Source: Paenibacillus rhizosphaerae (GTDB taxonomy: Bacteria > Bacillota > Bacilli > Paenibacillales > Paenibacillaceae). From it: a stretch of 64,000 nt of DNA. A program made the translations under genes and the position numbers. This document shows positions 46,547 through 56,245 of the stretch, one piece after another; within the stretch, counting starts at the first letter, position 1; each line of letters opens with the position of its first letter. Below the pieces are notes generated by a model. The model did not search any database, was not told where the DNA came from, and was given only the letters and a program-made list of their open reading frames with translations. The DNA lies in the NCBI RefSeq assembly GCF_014192015.1, contig NZ_JACHXJ010000001.1, forward strand, positions 62,001-126,000. Direction: 5' to 3'.

Positions 46547-47029
46547 TCAGTGAATTATTTCGCTGCGAGCCGTCTTCAGCGATTCACCGAGGGCGAATAC
46601 CGAAGCAGCCAGCAGGACAAGATCCTTCAAGAGAAATTGTCCCGGAAACGCCGAGAGAGCCGGAAAGCCAAGGCTCGGTTCAATAACGCCCGGTGTGGAA
46701 AACATGAAGCTGATCGTAGTCAGAAACATGATACAGGAGAGCGCCGCTCCGACAGCCGACAGCCTTGTGGACACAAAACGGCCGAGCAGGAGAAGACCGA
46801 TGAGAATTTCCAGAACCCCGAGGAGAGAAGAGAACGTTCGGACCGGCATCACATCGTAAAGCCACCCCAAGAGCGGGCTGTTGCTGACAAGCGGGGCGAT
46901 CCCGTTTGCCTCGTAAGCCGTAAATTTCATCCCGCCAATCCAAATGTAAACAATCGCCAAAGCGATAAACAGGCACTTAATTCCGAATGTTTCAAATTTT
47001 ATACCAAAAGCATGATCCAACTTGGACAT
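46547..47029 (-). CDS. DUF417/RclC-like membrane protein
   Basis: 160 residues with four hydrophobic helices. IVYIWIGGMKFTAYEANGIA and PLVSNSPLLG match the DUF417 family, as in E. coli RclC (YkgB), a membrane protein of the reactive-chlorine resistance operon. The loop ending FPGQFLLKDLVLLAASVF is also typical. AAGGAGG precedes the ATG. It neighbours the redox genes at 47-54 kb, consistent with an oxidant-defence role, but I found no shared operator in its promoter. Confidence 0.85.
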   Translation of the reverse strand: MSKLDHAFGIKFETFGIKCLFIALAIVYIWIGGMKFTAYEANGIAPLVSNSPLLGWLYDVMPVRTFSSLLGVLEILIGLLLLGRFVSTRLSAVGAALSCIMFLTTISFMFSTPGVIEPSLGFPALSAFPGQFLLKDLVLLAASVFALGESLKTARSEIIH

Positions 47030-47281
47030 TATTTTTCCTCCTTATACCATCGTTAAGTGGCCATTCCCGGGATAAGCAACTTTGGTGCTCCACCGCAATA
47101 TATGTTCAAGTACATATTGAATTCAGAACCTTACACTTGGGTCAACCACATTCAATTCCAGTTATTGTGTGTGGTATCTACTTCGCTAAAATTACCTCTA
47201 TAGAGATCTGAGTATATCAAGGTGTTGAGTTTTAAGGAATATTTTCTTCAAGTATTGTAATTAGCGTTTGTTCCAATAACA

Positions 47282-48805
47282 CTATTGCAACGAACGGACT
47301 ATTTTTAAGGCTTCGGACGGCTCCATCCGCGTTCTATGGTTTACATCTGAAGCACCGGCTATGACGGTTCCTTTTTTATCGATAATATATGTGGCTGTGA
47401 CAGGAAGCTCAAATGTATGGTCACCGTTATATTGATGTAGCTCAATACCAGATCTTTTTTGAATGGCTTGCATAAAGTCAGGCAGTCTGTATTTAAGATT
47501 ATAGTTTTCCGCTGTTTTGTTGTTTGTATCGCTAAGGACGAAGAAGCTCAGTTCATGTTTTTCTTTCATGGAAAGCGAATGATCCGGTGTTTGCGGACTA
47601 ATGGCAATCAATTGAGCACCGGCAGCTTTAATCTCATTCATGATGCGCTCATAGGCCTTCAATTGCAAATTGCAGTAGGGACACCATTCACCCCGATAAA
47701 ACACGATAATGACGGGGCCCTTGGTTAGTTCTTCAGATAATGTGACGGGTTTGCCCGAAGCATCCTCCAGAGTAAAATCGGGAGCCTTATCTCCGGTATG
47801 CAGTCCTTTGCCTGCACCTTGATCTCGAAGGTCCTGAATCAATCTGGCAAATGCCGTCGCGGCATCTGGCGACATCTGGTTTTGAGTCTGAAATGCATCA
47901 AGTTCATCCTTTAAGCTCCTTTCCCATTTAGAAACACAGTCCTGGACCATAAGCGAAATCGATTTTTGAATGGGCGGAAATTCAAATCCTAAAGAGGCGG
48001 CTCTGGCATTCAATATCTTCCAAGTATAAGGAAACATGGCGTAGGGGGATAAAGTTTGTTCTTCATGCCGGCCTACATGAAACAGCGGGGTCGTATGCAA
48101 GCAGTCCCCTATCTCATAACAGAGTTCCTGGATGCTGAAATAACCGCAATTCGCCGCATTGATTGGTCCGACAAATTCGGATTTGGCTCCGATAAAATGA
48201 AGAAATTCGGCCGCATCCCACGCTGTCACATAAGTAATAGGGTGCTCGACTTCCAACACACCGATCGATTTATGTTCAGCAACATGCTTCACATAATAAT
48301 CAAAACGGCCCGTATAATCGTCGGTTCCCGATACGACCATGGCTACGCGAACCGCAACGACGGGAAATACCGCATTCCGGAAGAAATACGCTTCGGCTTG
48401 GCGTTTTCCTTCAGCATAGTCATATTTCTGAACGTCTAAATCATAGCCGTATTGTTCCGGGATGAAATCGTCTTCGGTGATTTCGGCATCTTTACTGTTA
48501 TAAACCGCCATACTTGAGGTTAATACATAGCGCTTAATGCGGTTGCCAAACACTTGCAGGGCGATTTTGGCATCTTTAGGATTAAAGCAGATTTGATCGT
48601 AGACGACATCATAATAACAATTGCCGAACGCTTCCATCATGGCATCCTGATTCGTGCGGTCCACCTTTATTCGGTTCACGGCGTCGCCAAAATTATCCGG
48701 TGTCTGACCTCTTGTTGCAATTGTCACATCATGGCCATCGCTGAGTAATAAATGAACTAACCTGCGACCGAAAAATGTTGTTCCTCCTAAAACGAGTATC
48801 TTCAT
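47282..48805 (-). CDS. NAD-dependent epimerase-like domain fused to a peroxiredoxin
   Basis: A 507-residue fusion. Residues 1 to about 295 form an extended SDR with the cofactor loop LVLGGTTFFGRRLV, YVLTSSMAVYNS and a YAEGK Tyr/Lys pair. From about 297 to the end comes an entire AhpC/TSA-like peroxiredoxin with RGEWCPYCNLQL (C375, C378), similar over its full length to the separate protein at 51975-52625 (RGGWCPFCNMQL). ATG 48805 follows AAGGAG and begins exactly at the Rossmann strand. The palindrome at 48936-48951 lies 130 bp upstream. Remnants of unfused epimerase genes occur at 57 and 62.6 kb. Confidence 0.9.
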   Translation of the reverse strand: MKILVLGGTTFFGRRLVHLLLSDGHDVTIATRGQTPDNFGDAVNRIKVDRTNQDAMMEAFGNCYYDVVYDQICFNPKDAKIALQVFGNRIKRYVLTSSMAVYNSKDAEITEDDFIPEQYGYDLDVQKYDYAEGKRQAEAYFFRNAVFPVVAVRVAMVVSGTDDYTGRFDYYVKHVAEHKSIGVLEVEHPITYVTAWDAAEFLHFIGAKSEFVGPINAANCGYFSIQELCYEIGDCLHTTPLFHVGRHEEQTLSPYAMFPYTWKILNARAASLGFEFPPIQKSISLMVQDCVSKWERSLKDELDAFQTQNQMSPDAATAFARLIQDLRDQGAGKGLHTGDKAPDFTLEDASGKPVTLSEELTKGPVIIVFYRGEWCPYCNLQLKAYERIMNEIKAAGAQLIAISPQTPDHSLSMKEKHELSFFVLSDTNNKTAENYNLKYRLPDFMQAIQKRSGIELHQYNGDHTFELPVTATYIIDKKGTVIAGASDVNHRTRMEPSEALKIVRSLQ

Positions 48806-48935
48806 CCATATCTCCTTTCGCATTTTTATTAATTGAGCGATATTTTGTCCTGCCATACAGTACAAAATAAAATAGACTGATCAATAGTACTTGTCTATTT
48901 TTATTACAAGTTAACATGCTGACTGAATGGGCATC

Positions 48936-48951
48936 TGTAATCTACATTACA
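48936..48951. promoter_or_regulatory. Crp/Fnr-type palindromic operator, copy 1
   Basis: TGTAATCTACATTACA. On the reverse strand a TTAACT/TAACTT hexamer begins about 22 bases after it, giving the same spacing as in copies 2 and 4. It would control the epimerase-peroxiredoxin gene. Confidence 0.65.
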
Positions 48952-49851
48952 TTGTTAAGTGATTTTATACCAAAAATTGGTGCTGCTAACTCTCTACTTT
49001 TTTCAACAACACCATTTCGTCTAGATGCTTCATCATAGACAGGGACACGACGAACCGCGATTTCAAGAATGACGCATTCGGGAATATAACTGGAGTGTAC
49101 AGCTTGGGAGATGTGCGAGTACGGCGGGCAGCTGGTCGACAGGATTGACTGTTTTGACCACCAGAGTGAGGCTCTCACTCTGCGGTAATTTCAGAACTTC
49201 GACCAAAACCTGCTGTAGTTCCTTTCATCATGGGGGGATGGGAGCTTAACGAATGTTTCGCGTTATATTGGCCAGGCCCTTATTTCGTGCTTGTCAAGGG
49301 AATCCACTTTTTTCAATGAGTTTGCTGTAACGTCAGTAGCGACTTGAACTCGGTACTGGATACCACAACGTGTTTCCTTAGTCGCTACCCGTTTTTATCC
49401 AATGGCCTGACAGTACGAATGACAGATCAATGCTTACTGTACTTGATCAGTCGATATTTTTTGTGATTCCACCCTAGTATAAAAAGAGCTTTTTACAAAG
49501 GATTACTGTGGAACCATTATGAACAACATTATGAACAAGTAACAGTCGATTCGAGCCCAATAAACCATGGTAAGTCGCGTTACAGGCTATCTTTGCATCT
49601 TGCGAGGGTGATTGAGTGCAAGGGGCTATTAACGTTAGAAGGAACGATAAGAGGGAGCGAAAGTGGTCACAGGCGTTCATAATCTGGATTGCGAAACGAT
49701 GCCCGACGTACTCCCAGCTGCAAGTTGGATGACTTGTGGCTCTATGCCTCGATACACCCTTCCCGGCAACTAGCACTTTACACGGTAGGATTTGGGCCCG
49801 GCCGATCAATCCACAGCAGCTGAGGTTGAGTCGGGAATGACTTGAAAATCA
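48952..49851. other. Gene-poor region with coding debris
   Basis: About 900 bp without a gene I can name. On the reverse strand near 49060-49120, PKLYTPVIFPNASFLKSRFV faintly resembles the start of flavin oxidoreductases of the Old Yellow Enzyme family. On the forward strand 49476-49682 is open for 68 codons (RYRLSLHLARVIECKGLLTL) without a start codon. Both look like decayed genes. Confidence 0.4.
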
Positions 49852-50190
49852 TTAGATGGACTCTCGTTTGCTCTTTGGAAGGCTTTGTACAACTAAATCG
49901 TAGGAATGGTCAATCATATCAAAGATAGCCGACTCTGGCAAAGAACCCCCGAGAATAATCGTATTCCAATGCTGTTTGTTCATATGGTACCCCGGTTTAA
50001 CGTCTTCATGCTGCTCTCTCAAGTTTTCGGCAATTACGGGGTCGCATTTTAGGACCAAGTACCCTTTTTTCTCAAATAAAAGAGCGAATATTTTACCTGC
50101 AATTTTTATCGCGATTGGATCGGGTCCCGAGGGATAATCTTTAATCGCTCCTTTTTTGTTTAGACAGTACTCGATAAAATTATTTTTCAA
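49852..50190 (-). CDS. MmcQ/YjbR family protein
   Basis: 112 residues with the family pattern: KIFALLFEKKGYLVLKCDP, HMNKQHWNTIILGG and a C-terminal HSYDLVVQSLPKS. YjbR-type proteins have a CyaY-like fold and are often labelled DNA-binding; their role is unclear. Start TTG 50190, with AAGGAG upstream. The start overlaps the stop of the frame before it (TTGA), so the two were probably coupled. Confidence 0.85.
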   Translation of the reverse strand: MKNNFIEYCLNKKGAIKDYPSGPDPIAIKIAGKIFALLFEKKGYLVLKCDPVIAENLREQHEDVKPGYHMNKQHWNTIILGGSLPESAIFDMIDHSYDLVVQSLPKSKRESI

Positions 50191-50520
50191 AACGACTCAT
50201 CTCCTTCGTAAATAACATCGTGTGTTCTACCCCAATCATCTAAACCGTCTGCTGTAACAATTTTCTTTATATTATAAAAAGAACGTTCGTTAACTTCTAA
50301 AGGAAGTATTAGCCCCATCGACCTCAGAGATTTTGTCGGTACTTCGAATATATCGTGAATAACCCCTAAGAATAATGCTGGAGATTGCGCTATGAACGGT
50401 TGTGTTTATTTCCGGAATTTCTTTGCCATAAAGATGAATTCGCTCAATCAATTCGTTCGGATTATCTTACGGTAGTTCCCAATAAAATATTTGCCGACTT
50501 CAAGACTAACTGAATCAGAA
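50187..50520 (-). pseudogene. Frameshifted gene of unknown function upstream of yjbR
   Basis: Two reverse-strand frames each look coding: NPNELIERIHLYGKEIPEIN then TTVHSAISSII in one, and SLRSMGLILPLEVNERSFYN then VTADGLDDWGRTHDVIYEGD in the other. They meet near 50380, so a small indel seems to have broken one gene. I do not recognise the protein. Confidence 0.5.
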
Positions 50521-50861
50521 TAACCAACAATGCATGCGATTGATTAACATGGCGACATGATTAATCGTCGATAGTATTTGTCATGAATATAATTCAAAAT
50601 ATATATCAAGTCAAATCAATTTCATGGTCGTACCCTCTTTACGAAAGGGAGTTTACTATATGCAGTTGAGAGAGTGGATTCCTTAATGACACAAACATCA
50701 CGTGCCTTGCTTTAATGCATGAAATCAGGGGGAAATGAGGATAATACATAAATGTTTACCAGGAGCGAATTTGATTTGTCCGGCCGGCTGAATCATTGTA
50801 ATGAAGCATGTTTTTTCTAAAATTTTCGTGATCTTGAATATTGAAGAGATGAGGTGTTGAA
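50521..50861. other. Intergenic region before msrAB
   Basis: AT-rich, no coding signal. The Crp-type palindrome found at neighbouring promoters was looked for and not found here. Confidence 0.4.
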
Positions 50862-51851
50862 ATGAACAGCACAAACGATAAACACAAAGAATTGGCTACT
50901 TTTGCCGGCGGGTGCTTCTGGTGTATGGTATCGCCGTTTGAAGAAATGCCGGGCATCATTAAGGTCGTTTCCGGCTATACAGGTGGACATAAGGATAATC
51001 CTACCTACGAGGAGGTTAACTCCGAGACTACCGGACATAGGGAAGCGGTGCAAATTACATTTAATCCGGAAGTGTTTCCCTATGACAAGTTACTGGACAT
51101 TTATTGGTCACAAATCGACCCGACCGATCCGGGTGGGCAGTTTAACGACAGAGGAGAATCCTACAGGACAGCGATTTATTACCACAATGAGGATCAGAAG
51201 AACAAGGCGGAATCATCAAAGCGAAAAGTTGCTGAGAGTGGCCGATTCAATAAACCGATTGTGACGGATATTTTGCCGGCACAAACATTCTATCCAGCAG
51301 AGGATTATCATCAGAACTATCATAGAACTAATCCGTTCCGCTATAAAATGTATCGCAAAGGATCCGGCAGGGATCAATTCATTGAACAGCATTGGAAGCT
51401 CAAGAAGGATCCGAATCAATTAAAGAAGACGCTTACTAAGATGCAATATGAAGTGACCCAAAATAGCGGCACAGAGCCGGCATTTAATAACGAATATTGG
51501 GATCATAAACAAGAAGGGATATATGTCGATGTTGTATCGGGAGAGACCCTCTTCAGTTCGCAGGATAAATATGATTCCGGCTGTGGATGGCCCAGCTTTA
51601 CCAAACCGATCGCAGAGTCACATTTGAACGAAAAGCTTGATCAAAGCTATGGCATGGTTCGCACCGAAGTGAGGAGCCAGGAAGGTGATTCCCATTTGGG
51701 CCATGTCTTTGACGATGGACCGCAGGATAAAGGGGGTTTGCGTTATTGCATTAACTCAGCAGCACTGCGCTTTATTCCAAAAGAGAATTTGAAGAAGGAA
51801 GGATATGGGGAATACCTTCACTTTTTTGAAAATGATACTTACAACGACTAA
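50862..51851 (+). CDS. msrAB: Bifunctional methionine sulfoxide reductase MsrA-MsrB
   Basis: 329 residues. The MsrA domain has the catalytic FAGGCFWC (C18) and the segment [20 protein letters not shown]; the MsrB domain has [27 protein letters not shown] and the catalytic Cys in [10 protein letters not shown] (C296). MsrA reduces the S and MsrB the R form of oxidised methionine. No signal peptide, so cytosolic. The MsrB zinc-binding CxxC pairs of some members are absent. It starts the rightward redox genes; a GAGGTG site precedes it. A decayed msrB piece lies near 57.7 kb. Confidence 0.95.
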   Translation: MNSTNDKHKELATFAGGCFWCMVSPFEEMPGIIKVVSGYTGGHKDNPTYEEVNSETTGHREAVQITFNPEVFPYDKLLDIYWSQIDPTDPGGQFNDRGESYRTAIYYHNEDQKNKAESSKRKVAESGRFNKPIVTDILPAQTFYPAEDYHQNYHRTNPFRYKMYRKGSGRDQFIEQHWKLKKDPNQLKKTLTKMQYEVTQNSGTEPAFNNEYWDHKQEGIYVDVVSGETLFSSQDKYDSGCGWPSFTKPIAESHLNEKLDQSYGMVRTEVRSQEGDSHLGHVFDDGPQDKGGLRYCINSAALRFIPKENLKKEGYGEYLHFFENDTYND

Positions 51852-51895
51852 GTTTTTGTCCATATTGATTAGTTCAAAATAGGGATACTATGAAC

Positions 51896-51911
51896 TGTAA
51901 TCTACTTTACA
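51896..51911. promoter_or_regulatory. Crp/Fnr-type palindromic operator, copy 2
   Basis: TGTAATCTACTTTACA. A TATAAT hexamer at 51934-51939 predicts a start near 51946, putting the palindrome centre at about -42.5, the class II activator position, upstream of the peroxiredoxin gene. Confidence 0.75.
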
Positions 51912-51933
51912 GAACTGAGCTTAAACCTGCCTA

Positions 51934-51939
51934 TATAAT
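51934..51939 (+). promoter_or_regulatory. -10 hexamer of the peroxiredoxin promoter
   Basis: TATAAT, 36 bp before the start codon and 22 bp after the palindrome. No good -35 hexamer is seen; the palindrome occupies that place, as in activator-dependent promoters. Confidence 0.65.
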
Positions 51940-51974
51940 CAAACCATCAAATCAATATTGGAGGTTTAAGAACA

Positions 51975-52625
51975 ATGAGCAACCAAAGTTTAACCGAACA
52001 GCTGGAAGAAGCCACTCAGCAGTTTAAAGTAAATACACCTATTGAAGCGCAGATTAAACTGAGTCAAATGATCGAGGAGCTTCAGGAAACGGGGATCGCT
52101 TCCGGGAAGCAACCAGGCGATAAGGCGGTAGATTTTAAATTACAAAACGCACTAGGCCAAGATGTGATTTTATTTGAAGAGCTCGCGAAAGGGCCGGTTG
52201 TGCTCGTCTTCTATCGAGGGGGATGGTGTCCTTTTTGCAATATGCAATTAAGGGCTTACCAGCAGATATTACCGGAAATCCAGGCGATCGGGGCGCAGCT
52301 TATCGCGATTAGCCCACAAAAGCCTGATCATTCGTTATCCCTACAAGAAAAGGAAGGATTGGAATTTCAAGTCCTTAGCGATCCGAATGGCTTGGTAACG
52401 GCCAAGTACAATTTGCTCTTCGATGTTCCGTCGGGAGTACAGGAAATCATGGAAGGTGCCGGACTCGATCTTGCAGAGTACAATAATACCTCGAAATGGG
52501 TTTTGCCGGTTCCAGCTACATTCATGATCGATGAGAGCGCTAATATCCGCTCCGCTTATGTCAATCCGAATTTCATGCAGCGTCAAAGTCCGGAGGAAAT
52601 TTTGCGAGAACTAAGAAAGCTGTAA
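51975..52625 (+). CDS. Peroxiredoxin (AhpC/TSA-like)
   Basis: 216 residues of thioredoxin fold: VVLVFYRGGWCPFCNMQLRA carries C85 and C88, and AIGAQLIAISPQKPDHSLSL is the next conserved block. It reduces peroxides using the first Cys, the second nearby Cys being a likely resolving residue. An N-terminal helical segment of about 45 residues precedes the fold and is also kept in the fused copy at 47282-48805. It is preceded by TTGGAGG and a well-placed palindrome. Confidence 0.92.
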   Translation: MSNQSLTEQLEEATQQFKVNTPIEAQIKLSQMIEELQETGIASGKQPGDKAVDFKLQNALGQDVILFEELAKGPVVLVFYRGGWCPFCNMQLRAYQQILPEIQAIGAQLIAISPQKPDHSLSLQEKEGLEFQVLSDPNGLVTAKYNLLFDVPSGVQEIMEGAGLDLAEYNNTSKWVLPVPATFMIDESANIRSAYVNPNFMQRQSPEEILRELRKL

Positions 52626-52708
52626 CGACTTTTTTCGATTTCAAAAAAACGGATCCTGCTCTGCATGGACCCACCGCTGAATTTACTAGTTTTTAGAGGG
52701 AGGATATC

Positions 52709-53371
52709 ATGACAATAACAAAGGAAGAAATATTGGCAGCTCATCATTTTCGGCATGCAACCAAAGAATTCGATCCTAACAAAACCGTCTCTGACGAGGA
52801 CTTTAGATTTATTCTGGAAACGGGCCGGCTTTCGCCCAGCTCGTTTAGCGCTGAGCCGTGGAGATTTGTAGTTGTTCAAAATGAACAGCTTCTGAACAAA
52901 ATAAAAGACGTTTCTTATGGAGCGGCTAGCAAATTACCAGAAGCCAGCCATTTCATCATTATTCTATCCAGGACCGCACAAGATATGAGATATGACTCCG
53001 CCTACCAGTTGGAGCAGCAATCCAAAGCCGTTCCGAAGGAACGACTGTCGAGGCATCTTGAAATCTATGAAGAGTTCCAGAGAAATGATTTCAAGCTCTT
53101 GGAGCATGATCGTTTTCTTACGGATTGGGGCATCAAACAGACGTACATTCCGCTTGCGAACATGATGACGGCTGCAGCATTAATTGGCATTGACTCATGT
53201 CCGATCGAAGGTTTTGATATTGAGACAATGAATCGGATATTGGAAGAGGAAGGGCTGCTGGAAGACGGACACTTTACCATTTCGGTCATGCTCGCCTTCG
53301 GTTATCGCAAAAAAGAGCCGGGACCAAGAATACGCAGACCCTTTGATGATGTTGTGAAATGGGTAAAATAA
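52709..53371 (+). CDS. Nitroreductase-family NAD(P)H-dependent oxidoreductase
   Basis: 220 residues with the FMN-binding pattern HFRHATKEFDPNKTV, RLSPSSFSAEPWRFVVVQNE and a C-terminal FGYRKKEPGPRIRRP. These enzymes reduce nitroaromatics and quinones by two-electron transfer. GGGAGG precedes the ATG. It lies 83 bp after the peroxiredoxin, collinear, with no terminator between, so probably in the same transcript. Confidence 0.9.
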   Translation: MTITKEEILAAHHFRHATKEFDPNKTVSDEDFRFILETGRLSPSSFSAEPWRFVVVQNEQLLNKIKDVSYGAASKLPEASHFIIILSRTAQDMRYDSAYQLEQQSKAVPKERLSRHLEIYEEFQRNDFKLLEHDRFLTDWGIKQTYIPLANMMTAAALIGIDSCPIEGFDIETMNRILEEEGLLEDGHFTISVMLAFGYRKKEPGPRIRRPFDDVVKWVK

Positions 53372-53560
53372 ATATAATTTTACTCACATTTATACCAATT
53401 AAATGGGATTGAGGTTGGCGTGATGGTCACATTCGGTGATCAACCAATGAATAATGAATGTGATTGTCGCGCCTGCTAATCCATGGTGGTAAGGCACAGA
53501 GCGTGTAATCGCTTTGGGTCGACGTGGAATCGAAGAGATTTTACAGGGTGAGGTGTTGGA

Positions 53561-54478
53561 ATGAAAGCGATTGTGGTAACAAATGAGACCGCGGGAACGG
53601 CCGGAATGACACTGGCGGAGAGACCAGAACCGCAGGCGACGACAAACGATGTACTCGTTCAGGTTCATGCGTCCGGATTCACCCCCGGGGAGTTAACATG
53701 GCCTGGAACCTGGACCGATCGCCTCGGCCGCGACCGGACTCCGTCGATCCCTGGCCACGAGGTGGCAGGAATCGTAACCGCACTCGGCTATGGCACGAGG
53801 GGACTGTCGGTGGGACAACGGGTATTCGGGCTCGCGGACTGGACTCGCGACGGCACCCTCGCGGAATATGTGTCTGTCGAGGCGCGCAATCTTGCACCGC
53901 TGCCAAGCGATATCGACTTCACGGTAGGTGCGAGCTTGCCGATCTCGGGTCTGACTGCGTGGCAAGGACTATTCGTGCACGGCCGCATCCAGGCAGGGCA
54001 GAGTGTCCTCGTGCATGGCTCGGCCGGAGGAGTCGGTTCGATGGTGACGCAGCTCGCCCGCGAGGCGGGAGCCTACGTCATTGGCACCGGACGTGCAGCA
54101 GACCGTCAGACGGCGCTCGACTTCGGAGCGCATGAGTTCGTCAACCTCGACAACGATTCACTGGAAGACGTCGGTGGCGTCGATCTGGTTTTCGACGTGA
54201 TAGGTGGTGACATCGGGAAGAGGTCCGCGGGTCTGGTTCGAACAGGCGGAATGCTGGTGACCATCGCAGGCCCGCCCGAGGTACAGCCGGCCGAAGGCTT
54301 GGCGGTTGATTTTGTCGTCGAGGCCGATCGGGAGCAACTAGGTGAGATCGTCCAGCGTGTCCGGGATGGTCGGCTACGAACAAACATCGGCCAAATCGCC
54401 AGCCTCGACCATGCCGTCGCTGCTTTCAACCCAACCGAGCGGATCAAGGGAAAGACGATAATCCGTGTTCGTACGTAA
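53561..54478 (+). CDS. Quinone-oxidoreductase-like MDR protein, copy 1 (GC-rich)
   Basis: 305 residues, zinc-less medium-chain reductase of the NADPH:quinone type: IPGHEVAGIVTALG, SVLVHGSAGGVGSMVTQLAR (cofactor loop) and the C-terminal TERIKGKTIIRV. Base composition is visibly GC-richer than the neighbours, with C/G-ending codons, which suggests transfer from an actinobacterium-like donor. GAGGTG lies before the ATG. A closely related copy is at 58484-59446. It ends the rightward redox run. Confidence 0.92.
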   Translation: MKAIVVTNETAGTAGMTLAERPEPQATTNDVLVQVHASGFTPGELTWPGTWTDRLGRDRTPSIPGHEVAGIVTALGYGTRGLSVGQRVFGLADWTRDGTLAEYVSVEARNLAPLPSDIDFTVGASLPISGLTAWQGLFVHGRIQAGQSVLVHGSAGGVGSMVTQLAREAGAYVIGTGRAADRQTALDFGAHEFVNLDNDSLEDVGGVDLVFDVIGGDIGKRSAGLVRTGGMLVTIAGPPEVQPAEGLAVDFVVEADREQLGEIVQRVRDGRLRTNIGQIASLDHAVAAFNPTERIKGKTIIRVRT

Positions 54479-54572
54479 AGGCCCAGGGACCAGGCTTCGG
54501 ATCATTGTCATCTGGGAAGCCCGGTCATAGATGGCTTTAGAAGCGTGGCGTATGGCCTTAAAGTAAAACCAA

Positions 54573-54600
54573 AGACCACCGGAAATCTGGTGGTCTTTTC
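54573..54600 (+). terminator. Intrinsic terminator of the first redox run
   Basis: AGACCACC/GGTGGTCT stem followed by TTTCTT. Confidence 0.85.
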
Positions 54601-54639
54601 TTATCAATGGTAGCGTTGGAGGCATATTTAATTAGCTAA

Positions 54640-54965
54640 CTCATCACTGTGAACACCAAGCATATGGCTAATCTCTTGATATGAAAAGGCACAGGGCATA
54701 TCTATCTTGGATGTCGCCGAATGGTTCTCAGGTTGGAAAGAAGATGGAACACGCGTTTTCTTAGATAATGAAGCGCAATCGATTCCGATTGATCGCTCGT
54801 TTTTCCTGTCTCCGAATGGTTATGAAATTTGAGTCCGAGAAGTGGTGTTGCTAAGAAGTTCGTATTCCGTAAGAGAATGAAATTGACTCTCCGACTCTAT
54901 TTCCCCATCGCTCTCTTTTATATCTTCTCGAGACAATTCTTCAAAAAGCCGGGCTCAGTGTCCAT
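54640..54965 (-). pseudogene. Ruined copy of the Crp/Fnr-type regulator gene
   Basis: The DNA follows the intact regulator genes at 56246 and 61826 in order, from the HTH region (matching their CAAGCATATTGGCAATCTCT stretch) through ACGCGTTTTCTTAGA and AGAGAATGAAATTGACTCTC to the N-terminal TTCTTCAAAAAGC, but with several deletions and no open frame. It sits after quinone reductase copy 1, as the intact copy 3 sits beyond copy 2. Confidence 0.75.
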
Positions 54966-55069
54966 TGGGCGGGTGCACCGGCAAGTAGCCTTATTCCCTG
55001 TTCGTGCGTTTACATAGTTCACAAGACGGCGTCTCGAAGAGAACAAGTTGATTCAGAAGGGATAAATTA

Positions 55070-55516
55070 ATGGAAAAGAATTCTCAACCTCCGGTTTTAA
55101 ACGCCGAAAAATTGCTTCGTCATTGGTTAGGTGCAGTGAGGTTCCGATTCACTGTTGCCATATCAGGAACAACGAGCGATTTTGCTTCATTCGATGCTGG
55201 TTACGGCGTCAGGACGCCGCTTGAAATTGTACGTCACTTATCGCAGTTGTTACACAACTGCTGTTCAACGATTTTTGATTCGCCGCGCGTACGACTTGAA
55301 ACAAAAGGCTGGTATGAAGAAGCGGCACGATTTTATGAAATCATAGATCAATTGGAGCAAGCCATCTTGCAATTGATTCCGGAGCAAAGCACTGTGGAAT
55401 ACCTTGTTCAGGGACCGTTAACGGACGCAACCAGCCATATCGGCCAATTGACGATGCTTCGCAGATTGGCAGGAATTCCGGTGGGGTACATCAATTATTC
55501 GCAAGCAACGATTTAA
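55070..55516 (+). CDS. DinB-like family protein
   Basis: 148 residues, predicted four-helix bundle of the DinB/DUF664 type. DAGYGVRTPLEIVRHLSQLL and ATSHIGQLTMLRRLAGIPVG carry the two His positions that bind metal in this family. Such proteins are often thiol-dependent or stress-related enzymes. The Shine-Dalgarno (AAGGG) is modest. It lies between the ruined regulator and an IS remnant, apparently inserted in the duplicated island. Confidence 0.8.
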   Translation: MEKNSQPPVLNAEKLLRHWLGAVRFRFTVAISGTTSDFASFDAGYGVRTPLEIVRHLSQLLHNCCSTIFDSPRVRLETKGWYEEAARFYEIIDQLEQAILQLIPEQSTVEYLVQGPLTDATSHIGQLTMLRRLAGIPVGYINYSQATI

Positions 55517-55899
55517 AGAATGGGATGGTTGGGAGATAAAGCGTCAACGGCCGCCGCTTGTCTGATGAAGAAGCCAAACGTTTTTTATCGATTCTGTGCG
55601 GGTGGAATGGACGATGAAATAAACAATCCCTATGGATTTTTGGGTTTGGCTCTCAAGCCACGAAACGGGCTAAGACAAACGTCTTGAAGTTGTCTATGGG
55701 GTGGCGGAGCAAGATAAATACTGATATCCCGGGAGGGTTGCTTTTCATATACTCGGGGAGTCTTCGGTGAATCCAGTTAGGGCACTTGCATTCTAGTTTG
55801 AGATGCCGATGGACGCCTGAGCGAAACGCACGGTTATCCTCGATCATCAGATCGACTGCGGCGAGCGCGGCATAATGCGCTCAGCCTATCTCGTATCCG
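55517..55899. other. Region without recognised gene
   Basis: A 64-codon reverse frame (55653-55847) is open, but I find no family pattern in it and no ribosome binding site. Probably debris. Confidence 0.3.
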
Positions 55900-56217
55900 A
55901 GCGTTGGGGGCGAAATGACATTAGGAGATATCATTGAGACTATTGTTGTGCGAGTACTGGATGGTGACCAAATCGCAAAGGTCCTTGTTTGATAACGCAT
56001 GTATGGAAAGTTTTTTTAGCCATTTCAAGAGTGAATCCTTGGAGCTACATCACTACACAAACCAAAAGCAACTCGTAGATGAAATTCAATGTTATATTTC
56101 TGTTTAATAATCTTCACCTCTATAATCATCACCGATTCCCAAAAAACAACCTTAGCCCGATTGAGTACCGAACTAAGGTTGCCTAGGTCCTTTTTATAAC
56201 TGTCTACTTGACGGGGG
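55900..56217 (+). mobile_element. 3' remnant of an IS3-family element
   Basis: The forward strand encodes DNACMESFFSHFKSESLELH then LVDEIQCYISV and, after frame breaks, NLSPIEYRTKVA, the C-terminal end of an OrfB transposase. A likely terminal repeat, TGTCTACTTGACGGGGGT, ends it. The 5' part is absent and a base is missing just before DNACMES. Confidence 0.8.
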
Positions 56218-56245
56218 TAAATCCAATACCCGGTGGTCTTTGCTA

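Noticed and set aside
46457..47056. A 199-codon forward frame opposite the DUF417 gene
   Set aside because: Highly charged, low-complexity translation without start signal; the reverse strand has clear DUF417 motifs and a ribosome binding site.
49474..49809. A 111-codon reverse frame
   Set aside because: No family pattern or ribosome binding site; the opposite strand has a more protein-like frame. Left as debris.
53561..54478. Many long alternative frames in the first quinone reductase region
   Set aside because: Side effects of high GC; only the forward frame shows the MDR motifs.
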